A DNA stretch of 41,458 bases from Wenzhouxiangella sp. (GTDB taxonomy: Bacteria; Pseudomonadota; Gammaproteobacteria; Xanthomonadales; Wenzhouxiangellaceae): NCBI GenBank assembly GCA_007694885.1, contig REEW01000112.1:1-41458 (forward strand). The letters are read 5' to 3'. The first letter of the stretch is position 1. Each line of letters opens with the position of its first letter. Below the pieces are notes generated by a model. It saw only the letters and a program-made list of their open reading frames with translations. It was not told the origin of the DNA and searched no databases. Positions 31,240-38,678 of the stretch are shown one piece after another. The position numbers and the translations under genes are program-made.

Positions 31240-31782
31240 CTATCGGTCCAGCGCACTGACCACGGCCGACTCCAGTTCGCTGTCGAGCGGATTGACCCGC
31301 GAGCCGAAGCTGGCCAGCACTTCACCGTCGCGGCCGACCAGGTACTTGGTGAAGTTCCAGCGCGGGGCCTGTTGCGCCTCGGCCAGGGCCTGGAACAGGG
31401 CATTGGCGCCGTCCCCGCGCACGCCGCTGGTCGCGAACATGGGAAAGGTCACGCCGTAATTGATGTAGCAGACTTCGGCCGTGTCTTCCTCGTCGGCCAG
31501 TTCCTGGTTGAAGTCGTCGCTGGGAAAACCGAGAACAACCAGGCCGTCATCGCGATATTTCTGGTACAGCGCTTCAAGGTCTGAAAACTGGCCGGTGAAG
31601 CCGCAGCGGCTGGCGGTATTGACCACCAGGATCACATCCCCGGAGTAGCTCTGGCACAGGTTTTCTTCCTCGCTGCTGGCCAGCCGGCGGTGGGAAAAAT
31701 CCAGCAGGTTGTTGCAGGCGGCAAGCGCAGCTTCGCCGACGAAAGCCAGGGCCAGACCGGCCAGAACAAAACGAGTGATCAT
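31240..31782 (-). CDS. Periplasmic glutathione-peroxidase-family protein
   Basis: The 180-residue product has an N-terminal signal peptide (MITRFVLAGLALAFVGEAALA) and the GPx fold. The peroxidatic cysteine is Cys60 in NTASRCGFTGQF; it is Cys, not Sec. NYGVTFPMF and WNFTKYLV supply the family Trp and Asn. The usual FPCNQF segment reads FPSDDF, so the tetrad Gln appears to be Asp. Such enzymes often use thioredoxin-like donors rather than glutathione. ATG 31782 is chosen; a TTG 6 bp earlier is also in frame. It follows nrfH on the same strand. Confidence 0.9.
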   Translation of the reverse strand: MITRFVLAGLALAFVGEAALAACNNLLDFSHRRLASSEEENLCQSYSGDVILVVNTASRCGFTGQFSDLEALYQKYRDDGLVVLGFPSDDFNQELADEEDTAEVCYINYGVTFPMFATSGVRGDGANALFQALAEAQQAPRWNFTKYLVGRDGEVLASFGSRVNPLDSELESAVVSALDR

Positions 31783-31962
31783 CTGCAATCCTTTTCAAAA
31801 CCGTTGGTCATTGAACGGCGCGCGCGGTCAAGCGCGGGTGAAGAACGAAAAGCTTCTGGCAGAATACAGGTTCGGCAACCCCGGCTGCAGGCATCGTCCA
31901 CAGGCCACCGCAACCGGGTTCTGGCCGTCGCCTGGATTCCAGCAAAGGGTGATCCTGCCCGG

Positions 31963-32529
31963 CTATGCGTCCGGATACGGATGGGCCACGCCGAGGTGGC
32001 AATCGATGCAGGTTTCGCGCTCGTCCGGGTCGCGGTTTTTGTTCATGGTGTGCATGCCGACGGCCATGCGACTCATGTTTTCCGGCGGTGGATCGTCGTA
32101 GATCCGGCTATGGCAGTCGGTGCAGGTCGATGAATCGATCGATCGCAGGTAATCCCGGGCCAGTTCAGCCCATTCCAGGCGATGTTCTTCCAGGTGCTCC
32201 TGGGTATTGAAATCCGGCGTGGTGAGGAAACGCCACAAGTCCGGCGATACGGCGATCTTCTTGCGCAGGTAGGCGAACGACTCGCTTGGCAGGTGGCAGT
32301 CGCGGCACTCGACCTGGACGCCGGCGGCGTTGTCGCCATGCGGAGATTCTCTGACTTCAACGAGCAGGGAGTGATTGCTGTGACAGGTCATGCAGAACTC
32401 GTCGGTACTGGTGGCATGCAGCGTCGTCTGACCGACCCAGAAAGCCAAAGCGCCGAAAACCGCACCGCCGACAACCAGCGTGAAAATGGATAACCTCGCG
32501 CTGGGCCGAAAGATTTTTCGCCAGTTCAT
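31963..32529 (-). CDS. nrfH: NrfH-type tetrahaem cytochrome c (NapC/NirT family)
   Basis: NrfH takes electrons from menaquinol in the inner membrane and passes them to NrfA. The 188-residue product has one N-terminal membrane helix (about residues 14-34) and four CxxCH haem sites: CMTCH at 46-50, CRDCH at 75-79, CTDCH at 136-140 and CIDCH at 174-178. This fits the NapC/NirT/NrfH group. Assignment to NrfH rests on nrfA lying 83 bp upstream on the same strand. The order nrfA-nrfH is the reverse of the common nrfHA order. Confidence 0.9.
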   Translation of the reverse strand: MNWRKIFRPSARLSIFTLVVGGAVFGALAFWVGQTTLHATSTDEFCMTCHSNHSLLVEVRESPHGDNAAGVQVECRDCHLPSESFAYLRKKIAVSPDLWRFLTTPDFNTQEHLEEHRLEWAELARDYLRSIDSSTCTDCHSRIYDDPPPENMSRMAVGMHTMNKNRDPDERETCIDCHLGVAHPYPDA

Positions 32530-32612
32530 ATCAAGCAAACATCCCTGTCAGGAGAAAAAAGATGCACCTGCCGGACCACTCAGGCCGCCCGGCAAGCGCA
32601 GCGGATCGGCGA

Positions 32613-33911
32613 TCAGACGCCGTCGAGAACTTCCATGCCTTCCTGGATCAGCGCCTCGGCCTTGTCGAGCACGCGGTGGGCTTCGGCCCAGTTGTGGAAA
32701 CCGTTGCTGTTTTCGACCCAGATGAAATCCCAGTAGAACTGCGCTTCGCGGTGAATCTGCTGCAGGCGGGTCATGGTGATCTCGTCGACGCCGCCGTTTT
32801 CGCGCACCGCGCCCACGGCCTCGATAAAATCGGCCAACTCGGCACCAATCCGGTTCTGTTTCATGTAGACCCGGCCCTGAACACCTTCGGATCGCTCGAC
32901 AACACCTTCGACGCCCCAGTTGCTGTGACAGCCCATGCAGGTGCTCTCGACGTGGGTCAGCGGGCTGGTCCAGTGGTGCTCGGTGTATTTCTCGCCGTCG
33001 GCGCCGGTCGCTTTCGGCATATGGCAGTCCGTGCACTGCATGCCGAGCATGGAATGCACGTTGACCTCCTGGCCTTCGTGGAACAGCTCGTATTCCGGGT
33101 GCTGGATCTTGGCGACCAGGGCACCGGTCTGCGGATGCACCCACTCGTCGGAGCGACGATCGGCATCGTAGTGCTCCAGCTGGGCCTCGACGGTCAGACC
33201 GGTCGACCACGGCAACACGACCTTGCGCGTTTCGGCGTGGAAGTGATAGTTCGTATGGCACTGGGCGCAGACCAGGTCGGTCCGGCCCTCCGGATCGATG
33301 TTGGCAAAGGTGCCGTGGGCCATGCCCTCGTCGAGCCAGTCGCGCGCGTGGCGCACGGTCGCATCGTCGGCAGCGTGGCAGTCCAGGCAGCCGATGGTGT
33401 TGGTTCCGACCACCTCGGAAAACGGCATGGAGTACCAGTTATCGCCGTGGATGGCGGTCAGCTTGGTTACGTCGGTGGTCTTGCAGCCGATGCAAGAGGC
33501 TGGCCGCGTGTCCCAGTCGGGAAGGCGTTCGGTGTCAATGACGTCGTTGAGCGCGTGGTAATGGCCACGGGAGCGGTAGTAACCCTTGGAAAAAGGGAAA
33601 CCGTCGTAGTTGACGATAAGAAACGGGTACATGTCCAGGTAGTTGGACTTTTCGATCTCCATGTCCTCGGCTTCGGCCTTGCCACCGCCGCCGTAGGTCG
33701 TCTCGACCATTTCAGCCGTACGCGCCCAGCCGCCGTACTGGGCCGGAAAATAGCGCTTCCAGTTCTCGGTGACGGTGGCCTCGTCGAGGCTGTCGAAACC
33801 TTCGAACGCCTTCTTTTCGGCGTTGTTCGGACTGCCGGACACCGCAGCCACGGTCGCCAGACCCATGGACATCACGACCAGCGCAATGACGAACCAGCTT
33901 TCCCTGCGCAT
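32613..33911 (-). CDS. nrfA: Pentahaem ammonia-forming nitrite reductase NrfA
   Basis: NrfA reduces nitrite to ammonia by six electrons in the periplasm. The 432-residue product has a signal peptide (residues 1-24) and five haem sites: the catalytic Lys-ligated CIGCK at 140-144, then CLDCH at 175, CAQCH at 215, CTDCH at 293 and CMGCH at 325. Active-site Arg115 (SRGHYHALND), Tyr222 and His271 (KIQHPEYE) are present. The calcium-site Glu before that Tyr is Asn221 here, while Lys268 and Gln270 remain. A good GGAGGAGGAAG site precedes ATG 33911. It leads the nrfA-nrfH transcript. Confidence 0.94.
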   Translation of the reverse strand: MRRESWFVIALVVMSMGLATVAAVSGSPNNAEKKAFEGFDSLDEATVTENWKRYFPAQYGGWARTAEMVETTYGGGGKAEAEDMEIEKSNYLDMYPFLIVNYDGFPFSKGYYRSRGHYHALNDVIDTERLPDWDTRPASCIGCKTTDVTKLTAIHGDNWYSMPFSEVVGTNTIGCLDCHAADDATVRHARDWLDEGMAHGTFANIDPEGRTDLVCAQCHTNYHFHAETRKVVLPWSTGLTVEAQLEHYDADRRSDEWVHPQTGALVAKIQHPEYELFHEGQEVNVHSMLGMQCTDCHMPKATGADGEKYTEHHWTSPLTHVESTCMGCHSNWGVEGVVERSEGVQGRVYMKQNRIGAELADFIEAVGAVRENGGVDEITMTRLQQIHREAQFYWDFIWVENSNGFHNWAEAHRVLDKAEALIQEGMEVLDGV

Positions 33912-33995
33912 CCTGACTTCCTCCTCCACGATACAGTCAAATGTGCCGAGATCCACGGGGAACGGAATCCATGGTTCTCAGGCTTGTTGACCAGC

Positions 33996-34023
33996 ACTGT
34001 AGCAAAGATGAAGACCGTGTCAA
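33996..34023 (-). promoter_or_regulatory. Strong sigma-70 promoter for nrfA-nrfH
   Basis: On the minus strand TTGACA (34018-34023) and TACAGT (33996-34001) are 16 bp apart, near consensus. Transcription would start near 33988, about 77 nt before the nrfA ATG. I see no convincing FNR, NarL or NsrR site around it. Confidence 0.55.
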
Positions 34024-34069
34024 CGCGAGAGCAGCGTATTCATTTTTTCTAATGCAATGATTTCACGAA

Positions 34070-34091
34070 GAAAAAAAGGCCAAACAGCCTC
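34070..34091 (-). terminator. Rho-independent terminator downstream of the SRAP-quinone reductase operon
   Basis: Read on the minus strand, GAGGC-TGTTTG-GCCTT (34091-34076) makes a short stem with one G-U pair, followed by a run of seven to eight T. It would end transcripts coming from 34.3 kb, just before the nrfA promoter. The stem is weak, and it lies about 250 bp beyond the upstream stop codon. Confidence 0.45.
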
Positions 34092-34166
34092 GGACCGCTG
34101 GCGGGACAAGCCGGGGCGGCGGTAACTGTTTGCAATGAAATCCATGCCGTCTGTCCAGCCTGCGAC

Positions 34167-34322
34167 ATGATCGAGCCCCAGTTCGGCGTCCTCACCACCG
34201 CTGCCATTGCCCTGGCGCTGCTGTTTGCGTTGTGGCCACTGGTTCCGGAAGACGCCTCCATGTATCGCGCGGTGCAAAGCGAAACCCGCAGGGCCCGGCG
34301 GCTGCTGGCTCAGCAACCCTGA
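34167..34322 (+). CDS. Small putative single-pass membrane protein (51 residues)
   Basis: An ATG at 34167 opens 51 codons to TGA at 34320-34322. It encodes a polar start (MIEPQFG), one hydrophobic segment (VLTTAAIALALLFALWPLV, residues 8-26) and a basic tail (SETRRARRLLAQQP). Third codon positions are mostly G or C, as in neighbouring genes, which supports real coding. No clear ribosome site is seen. The gene fills the gap between the nrfA promoter and the convergent quinone reductase, ending 20 bp from the latter's stop. Function is unknown. Confidence 0.5.
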   Translation: MIEPQFGVLTTAAIALALLFALWPLVPEDASMYRAVQSETRRARRLLAQQP

Positions 34323-34342
34323 GCGGTCACCAGTCGGCTCGC

Positions 34343-34933
34343 TCAGATGCCACGCGCACCCAGGCGCTCGACCCGTGCCAGCCAGCGTTTGCGACCTGAA
34401 TCCTTGTTGGCTCCCGCCAGCCCGACGAAGCAGTGGCGCACCGGCGAGATGCCGACAAACTTGAGAATGTTGCGCTTGAAATAGCGATACCCGTGGGCGC
34501 GGTAGAACCAGCGATAGACAAAGCCGGGCATGCCCATGCTGACAATCACCCGGGCCGACTTGCCCTTCAGCGGCCGCACCCCGCCAGGCCCCTTGCGCGC
34601 CGCCTCGTCGAAAGCAAAACCGGGACGAAAGACCTGCTCGAGAAAACCCTTCGTCAGGGCCGGCATGGTGCCCAGCCAGACCGGGTAGACAAACACCAGG
34701 TGATCGGCGGCGCGGATCAGTTCCTGAGCCGGCAGCAGAGTATCCGGCGTTTTATCTGCACTCCATTCGGCCTCGCTGCGCAACAGCGGAAAATCGAGTT
34801 CGCCGATGCGCAGCTCGGTCACCGAATGGCCGGCAGATTCCGCACCGGCCCGATAGGCCTCGGCCAGCGCATGACAGTAGTGGCGGGCCGATTCGTCGGG
34901 ATGGCCCTGGATGATCAGAATGGAACGGGACAT
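34343..34933 (-). CDS. Flavodoxin-fold NAD(P)H:quinone oxidoreductase
   Basis: The 196-residue protein belongs to the flavodoxin_2 family (KefF, MdaB, NQO1 type), two-electron quinone or nitro reductases using FMN or FAD. Visible are ILIIQGHPDESARHYCHALAEAY at the start, and the flavin loop HLVFVYPVWLGTMPALTKGFLEQVF with GFAFDE near residues 78-110. It is distinct from wrbA at 16.5 kb. Its start overlaps the end of the SRAP gene by 19 bp, so the two are cotranscribed. Substrate not determined. Confidence 0.88.
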   Translation of the reverse strand: MSRSILIIQGHPDESARHYCHALAEAYRAGAESAGHSVTELRIGELDFPLLRSEAEWSADKTPDTLLPAQELIRAADHLVFVYPVWLGTMPALTKGFLEQVFRPGFAFDEAARKGPGGVRPLKGKSARVIVSMGMPGFVYRWFYRAHGYRYFKRNILKFVGISPVRHCFVGLAGANKDSGRKRWLARVERLGARGI

Positions 34934-35640
34934 GAACGCAAATCCTCCTCCTGGTAACCGGGATTGTTGACCCTGGTGGTCACCGGATGAGCGCGCAGGG
35001 TGTCGTCGCCGGGTGGGGCGACCAGCGCTTCGGCCGCTTCCGGAGTACTACTCAGCCAGGCCTGCCAGCCCTCGGGCGGCAGGATCACCGGCGCGCGGTG
35101 ATGGCCGATGTCGCGCAGCAAGGCGTTGGGCTCGGTGGTGACCAGGGTGAAGGACCGAAAAGGTGCTCCTCCGGGCGGCCGGGTCTCGTCCCACAACCCG
35201 GCCAGGACCAGCATCGGCGCGTCTGCCGGCAGCACCCGCCAGGGCTGTTTCGGCTTGCTCCGCTGGTCCCACTCGTAGAACCAGGAAAACGGCACCAGGC
35301 AGCGCTGGTTCCTGCGCCAGGCGTTGCGAAATGTCGGTTTCTTTGCCACCGTTTCGGAAAAGCGCTCGCCGGGCTCGGAGCGACAGTTGGCGGTGGAGAA
35401 CTTCGGCAGCTCGCCCTTGAGCCAGCCGGGCACCAGCGGCCAGACCATGCGCACCATCTCGGGCTGGCCGCTTGCCCCGGCCACGACCGCCGGCAGCTCG
35501 GTCCAGTCCACCTCGTCGCCGCGCCTGCTCGAAGGGGCGACGTTGAGCCGCCGGAAATGGCCCGGCGGCGCCTCGCCGGGAAGGTTCAGGTAGTCGTAGA
35601 CCTGCTTCCAGGAAAAGTCATGGCCGCCGCGTCCGCACAT
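34915..35640 (-). CDS. SRAP-domain (YedK/HMCES-like) abasic-site protein
   Basis: SRAP proteins form a covalent thiazolidine link to abasic sites in single-stranded DNA through the N-terminal cysteine. The 241-residue protein begins MCGRGG; Met removal would expose Cys2. Other active-site parts are LNVAPSS (Asn33), the FYEWD glutamate (Glu123) and GHHRAPVILP (His180/181). ATG 35640 is chosen because Cys must be the second residue; an ATG two codons upstream would bury it. It heads a two-gene unit with the quinone reductase. Confidence 0.92.
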   Translation of the reverse strand: MCGRGGHDFSWKQVYDYLNLPGEAPPGHFRRLNVAPSSRRGDEVDWTELPAVVAGASGQPEMVRMVWPLVPGWLKGELPKFSTANCRSEPGERFSETVAKKPTFRNAWRRNQRCLVPFSWFYEWDQRSKPKQPWRVLPADAPMLVLAGLWDETRPPGGAPFRSFTLVTTEPNALLRDIGHHRAPVILPPEGWQAWLSSTPEAAEALVAPPGDDTLRAHPVTTRVNNPGYQEEDLRSCPVPF

Positions 35641-35718
35641 GGCCAATACTCTACCGCAGGATTGGCCCTGAGCAACTGAAGGCCATTTCCCTTGCCGGGT
35701 GGGTTATTCTGTGCGGGA

Positions 35719-35805
35719 TTCCTCGGGGCGGCATTGCGCCTGAGACACCCTTGCCGGGTGAACCCGTTGAACCTGATCCGGTTAATGCCGGCGTAGGGAC
35801 AGGAA
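35719..35805 (+). promoter_or_regulatory. TPP riboswitch (THI element)
   Basis: The conserved THI core is complete: CTGAGA at 35740-35745, ACCCGTTGAACCTGATC (about 35762-35778) and CGGTTAATGCCGGCGTAGGGA (35779-35799). Outer helix P1 pairs TTCCT (35719-35723) with AGGAA (35801-35805). It lies upstream of the TonB receptor, PnuT and kinase genes, marking them as thiamine genes. High TPP should shut the operon off. A -10-like TATTCT is at 35705-35710. Confidence 0.95.
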
Positions 35806-35868
35806 CGGAAAGCTCAGGATACGGTCACCGCATTCCGCCGCTTTCTTCAGTAATCCCGCTCGCATTCC

Positions 35869-35900
35869 GGGTCTCCCCTGACTTTCTACCGGAGAGACTC
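35869..35900 (+). promoter_or_regulatory. Candidate ribosome-site sequestering hairpin of the riboswitch
   Basis: GGGTCTC (35869-35875) can pair with GAGACTC (35894-35900), with one G-U pair. The right arm overlaps the GGAGAG ribosome site (35891-35896) of the receptor ATG at 35904. This suggests control of translation initiation. Inference only. Confidence 0.35.
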
Positions 35901-35903
35901 ACA

Positions 35904-38033
35904 ATGAAATTGTTGCCCCTTGCTGCCGCCATTGCGCTGGCTGTTCCGCTGGCCGCCGCGGCTGAAACCAATTCCGACGCCGCAGACTCATTCGACACCG
36001 AGGATCGCATCCTGGTCACGGCCGATTTTCGCCAGGCCGGGCTGGGCGATCTGAGCACCAGCGCCACGGTAATCGATGCCGAGACGATCCGGCAACGCAA
36101 CGCCTCGCACCTCGACCAGATCCTGAACCTGGCTCCCAACGTCAACTTCTCCAGCGGGGCCTCCCGGGGCCGCTTTTTCCAGATTCGCGGCATCGGCGAA
36201 AGAAGCCAGTTCGTCGAGCCGGTCAACGCCTCGGTCGGGCTGGTGATCGACGGCATGGACATGAGCGGCATCGGTGGTGCCGCCACGACCCTGGACATCG
36301 AGCAAGTCGAGATCCTGCGCGGACCGCAGGGCACCCTGCTCGGCGCCAATGCACTGGCCGGGATGATCAACCTGGTCTCGGCCGGTCCGACAGAGACGTT
36401 CACCGGTCGATTCGAGACCACCCTGGCCGAATACGGCACGCGCGCCGTCGAGGGCGTGCTGTCGGGTCCGATCAGCGAGACGCTGGGCTACCGGGTCGCC
36501 TACTCCAACTACCAAAGCGACGGCTTCCAGCACAATGCCTTTCTCGGCCGCAGCGACACCGATGACCTCGACGAGCAGACCCTGCGCGCCCGCCTGCGCT
36601 GGCAGCCGCACCAGGATTTGAGGGTGGACCTGACCGCGCTGTACCTGGACATCGACAACGGTTTCGACGGCTTTTCGCTGGACAACACCCGCACCACCTT
36701 GTCCGACGAACCGGGCCATGATCGCAACGAGACCCTGGCCGCCTCGGCCCGCTTCCTGTGGCGCGCCCACCAGGCCTTCAGCGTCGAGGGACTGATCAGC
36801 CGCACCGATGCCGACACCGAATACGGCTTCGACGAGGACTGGGGTTTCGTCGGCCTGTGCGAGGCGTTCGAGTGCCTGGCCTCGGAGTACGCGTCGTTCG
36901 ACAACTACCTGCGCGACAACGACAACACCACCCTGGATCTGCGCCTGGTCTCCAATACCCTGGCCGACGAACCCGGCTGGGTCGTGGGCGCGTACTATCG
37001 CGACCAGAACCAGAATCTTCGGCGCCAGTGGACGTTTCTGGAAGAAGATTTCCTGAGCGACTTCAGCGACGAAAACCGCGCCGTGTACGGCCAGCTCGAC
37101 CTGCCGCTGGCCGAGCGCTGGCGGCTGTCGACCGGCTTGCGTTTCGAGCAGCGCGATGCCGACTATGCCGACAGCGACGGGGCGCGATTCAGTCCCGAGG
37201 AAAACATGTGGGGCGGCAAGCTGGCGCTGGAATACCGCCCGCTGGCCGGCGGCCTTTGGTACGGCTCGGTCTCGCGCGGCTACAAGGCCGGCGGGGTCAA
37301 CAGCAACTCGGCCCTGCCCGACAACCAGCGCGAGTTCGACACCGAAACCCTGTGGAACTACGAACTGGGGGTGAAAAACCGCTTCCTGCAGGGCCGCGTG
37401 GACCTGCGCGCCGCCCTGTTCTTCCAGGACCGCGAGGACGTCCAGACCCGTCAGTCACTCGTCTTGCCCATCGAGGGCGACGCCTGTCCCTGCCAGTTCA
37501 TCGACTTCACCACCAACGCCACGGCCGGGCAGAGCTACGGCCTGGAGACCGAGCTCAACTGGGAAATCAGCCCCCGGCTCGGCGCCTTCGCCAGCCTCGG
37601 CCTGCTGCGCTCGCGCTTCGACGACTTCCTGAACTTCTCGCACGTCGATGCCGACCCCGAAACCGGCCAACCGGTCGACATGGACGGTCGCGACCTGCCG
37701 CACGCGCCGCGCTACCAGTTCGCCCTGGGCGCGGTCTACCAGATCGACGATCGCTGGTTCGTGCGCCTCGAGGCCGAGGGCAAGGATTCCTTCTTCTTCT
37801 CCAGCCGGCACGAGGAGAAATCCAATGCCTACCAGTTGTTCCACGCCCGCCTGGGCTACCGTCACGGCAACTGGGATCTGTCCCTGTGGGCGCGCAACAT
37901 CACCGACAAGGACGTTCGGGTGCGCGGCTTCGGCAGCTTCGGCAACGACCCGCGCAAAGGCTACGCGGTCGAACCCTATTACCAGTTCGGCGAGCCGCGC
38001 GTGGTCGGTGTCACGGCGGCCTATGCCTTCTGA
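35904..38033 (+). CDS. TonB-dependent receptor, probably for thiamine
   Basis: The 709-residue protein has a signal peptide (MKLLPLAAAIALAVPLAAAA), a TonB box-like stretch (DRILVTADF), a plug domain (DLSTSATVIDAETIRQRNASHLDQILNLAPNV, then RGIGERSQF and VEILRGPQGTLLGANALAGMINL) and a 22-strand barrel ending in the aromatic AAYAF. GGAGAG precedes ATG 35904. The TPP riboswitch just upstream, and the PnuT and kinase genes 33 bp and more downstream, indicate thiamine or a thiamine phosphate or precursor as the ligand. That ligand is inferred from context, not from the receptor itself. Confidence 0.9.
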   Translation: MKLLPLAAAIALAVPLAAAAETNSDAADSFDTEDRILVTADFRQAGLGDLSTSATVIDAETIRQRNASHLDQILNLAPNVNFSSGASRGRFFQIRGIGERSQFVEPVNASVGLVIDGMDMSGIGGAATTLDIEQVEILRGPQGTLLGANALAGMINLVSAGPTETFTGRFETTLAEYGTRAVEGVLSGPISETLGYRVAYSNYQSDGFQHNAFLGRSDTDDLDEQTLRARLRWQPHQDLRVDLTALYLDIDNGFDGFSLDNTRTTLSDEPGHDRNETLAASARFLWRAHQAFSVEGLISRTDADTEYGFDEDWGFVGLCEAFECLASEYASFDNYLRDNDNTTLDLRLVSNTLADEPGWVVGAYYRDQNQNLRRQWTFLEEDFLSDFSDENRAVYGQLDLPLAERWRLSTGLRFEQRDADYADSDGARFSPEENMWGGKLALEYRPLAGGLWYGSVSRGYKAGGVNSNSALPDNQREFDTETLWNYELGVKNRFLQGRVDLRAALFFQDREDVQTRQSLVLPIEGDACPCQFIDFTTNATAGQSYGLETELNWEISPRLGAFASLGLLRSRFDDFLNFSHVDADPETGQPVDMDGRDLPHAPRYQFALGAVYQIDDRWFVRLEAEGKDSFFFSSRHEEKSNAYQLFHARLGYRHGNWDLSLWARNITDKDVRVRGFGSFGNDPRKGYAVEPYYQFGEPRVVGVTAAYAF

Positions 38034-38066
38034 TCGCCAAACGATGTTCTCCGGCTTGAAACGGCG

Positions 38067-38678
38067 ATGAGCGGCGAACAGCTGGCTGAAAACTGGGCGC
38101 GCCTGTCGTCCTGGGAGATGCTGGCGGTGGCCCTGGCCATCACCTACCTGCTGCTGGCCGTGCGCCAGAACCGCTGGTGCTGGGTGGCCGCGTTCGTCAG
38201 CACCGCGATCTTCACCGCCTTGTTCTGGAACGTGGAGCTGCTGATGCAGTCGGCGCTGAACGTCTACTACATGGGCATGGCAGTCTACGGCTGGTGGCAG
38301 TGGGGTCGGGGCGGCAACGGCGAACTTCCAGTCCAGCGCTGGCGCTGGCAGGGGCACGCCCTGGCGCTGGCCCTGGTGCTGGGCGCCACCGTGATCAGCG
38401 GCCACTTGCTCAGCCTGCACACCCAGGCCGCCTGGCCCTACCTGGATTCCTTCATCACCTGGGGCGCGGTCGTGACCACCTTCATGGTCGCGCGCAAGGT
38501 GCTGGAGAACTGGGCCTGGTGGATGCTGATCAACGCTCTGGCGGTGTTTTTGTTCATCGAACGCGGCATGCTCCTGACCGCCGGGCTGCACCTGAGCTAC
38601 CTGGTGATTTCGGTGTTCGGCTGGATCGGCTGGTACCGGGATTACCACAAGCTCGCGGCACAGCCGTCCGGGCGATGA
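38067..38678 (+). CDS. pnuT: PnuC-family transporter, thiamine-type (PnuT)
   Basis: The 203-residue protein has about seven membrane helices and the family motifs NVYYMGMAVYGWWQW and ENWAWWMLINALAVFLFIERG, followed by LSYLVISVFGWIGW. PnuC carries nicotinamide riboside. Family members behind TPP riboswitches are predicted thiamine carriers (PnuT) that rely on phosphorylation for trapping. The kinase-like gene that overlaps its stop by 4 bp fits this. The substrate comes from context. Confidence 0.88.
   Translation: MSGEQLAENWARLSSWEMLAVALAITYLLLAVRQNRWCWVAAFVSTAIFTALFWNVELLMQSALNVYYMGMAVYGWWQWGRGGNGELPVQRWRWQGHALALALVLGATVISGHLLSLHTQAAWPYLDSFITWGAVVTTFMVARKVLENWAWWMLINALAVFLFIERGMLLTAGLHLSYLVISVFGWIGWYRDYHKLAAQPSGR

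Noticed and set aside
31240-31782. Selenoprotein glutathione peroxidase
   Set aside because: The peroxidatic residue is encoded as Cys (RCGFTG) with no in-frame TGA.
33912-34166. FNR, NarL or NsrR binding site upstream of nrfA
   Set aside because: I looked for TTGAT-N4-ATCAA and for paired AAGATG-type arms and found only single half-site resemblances.
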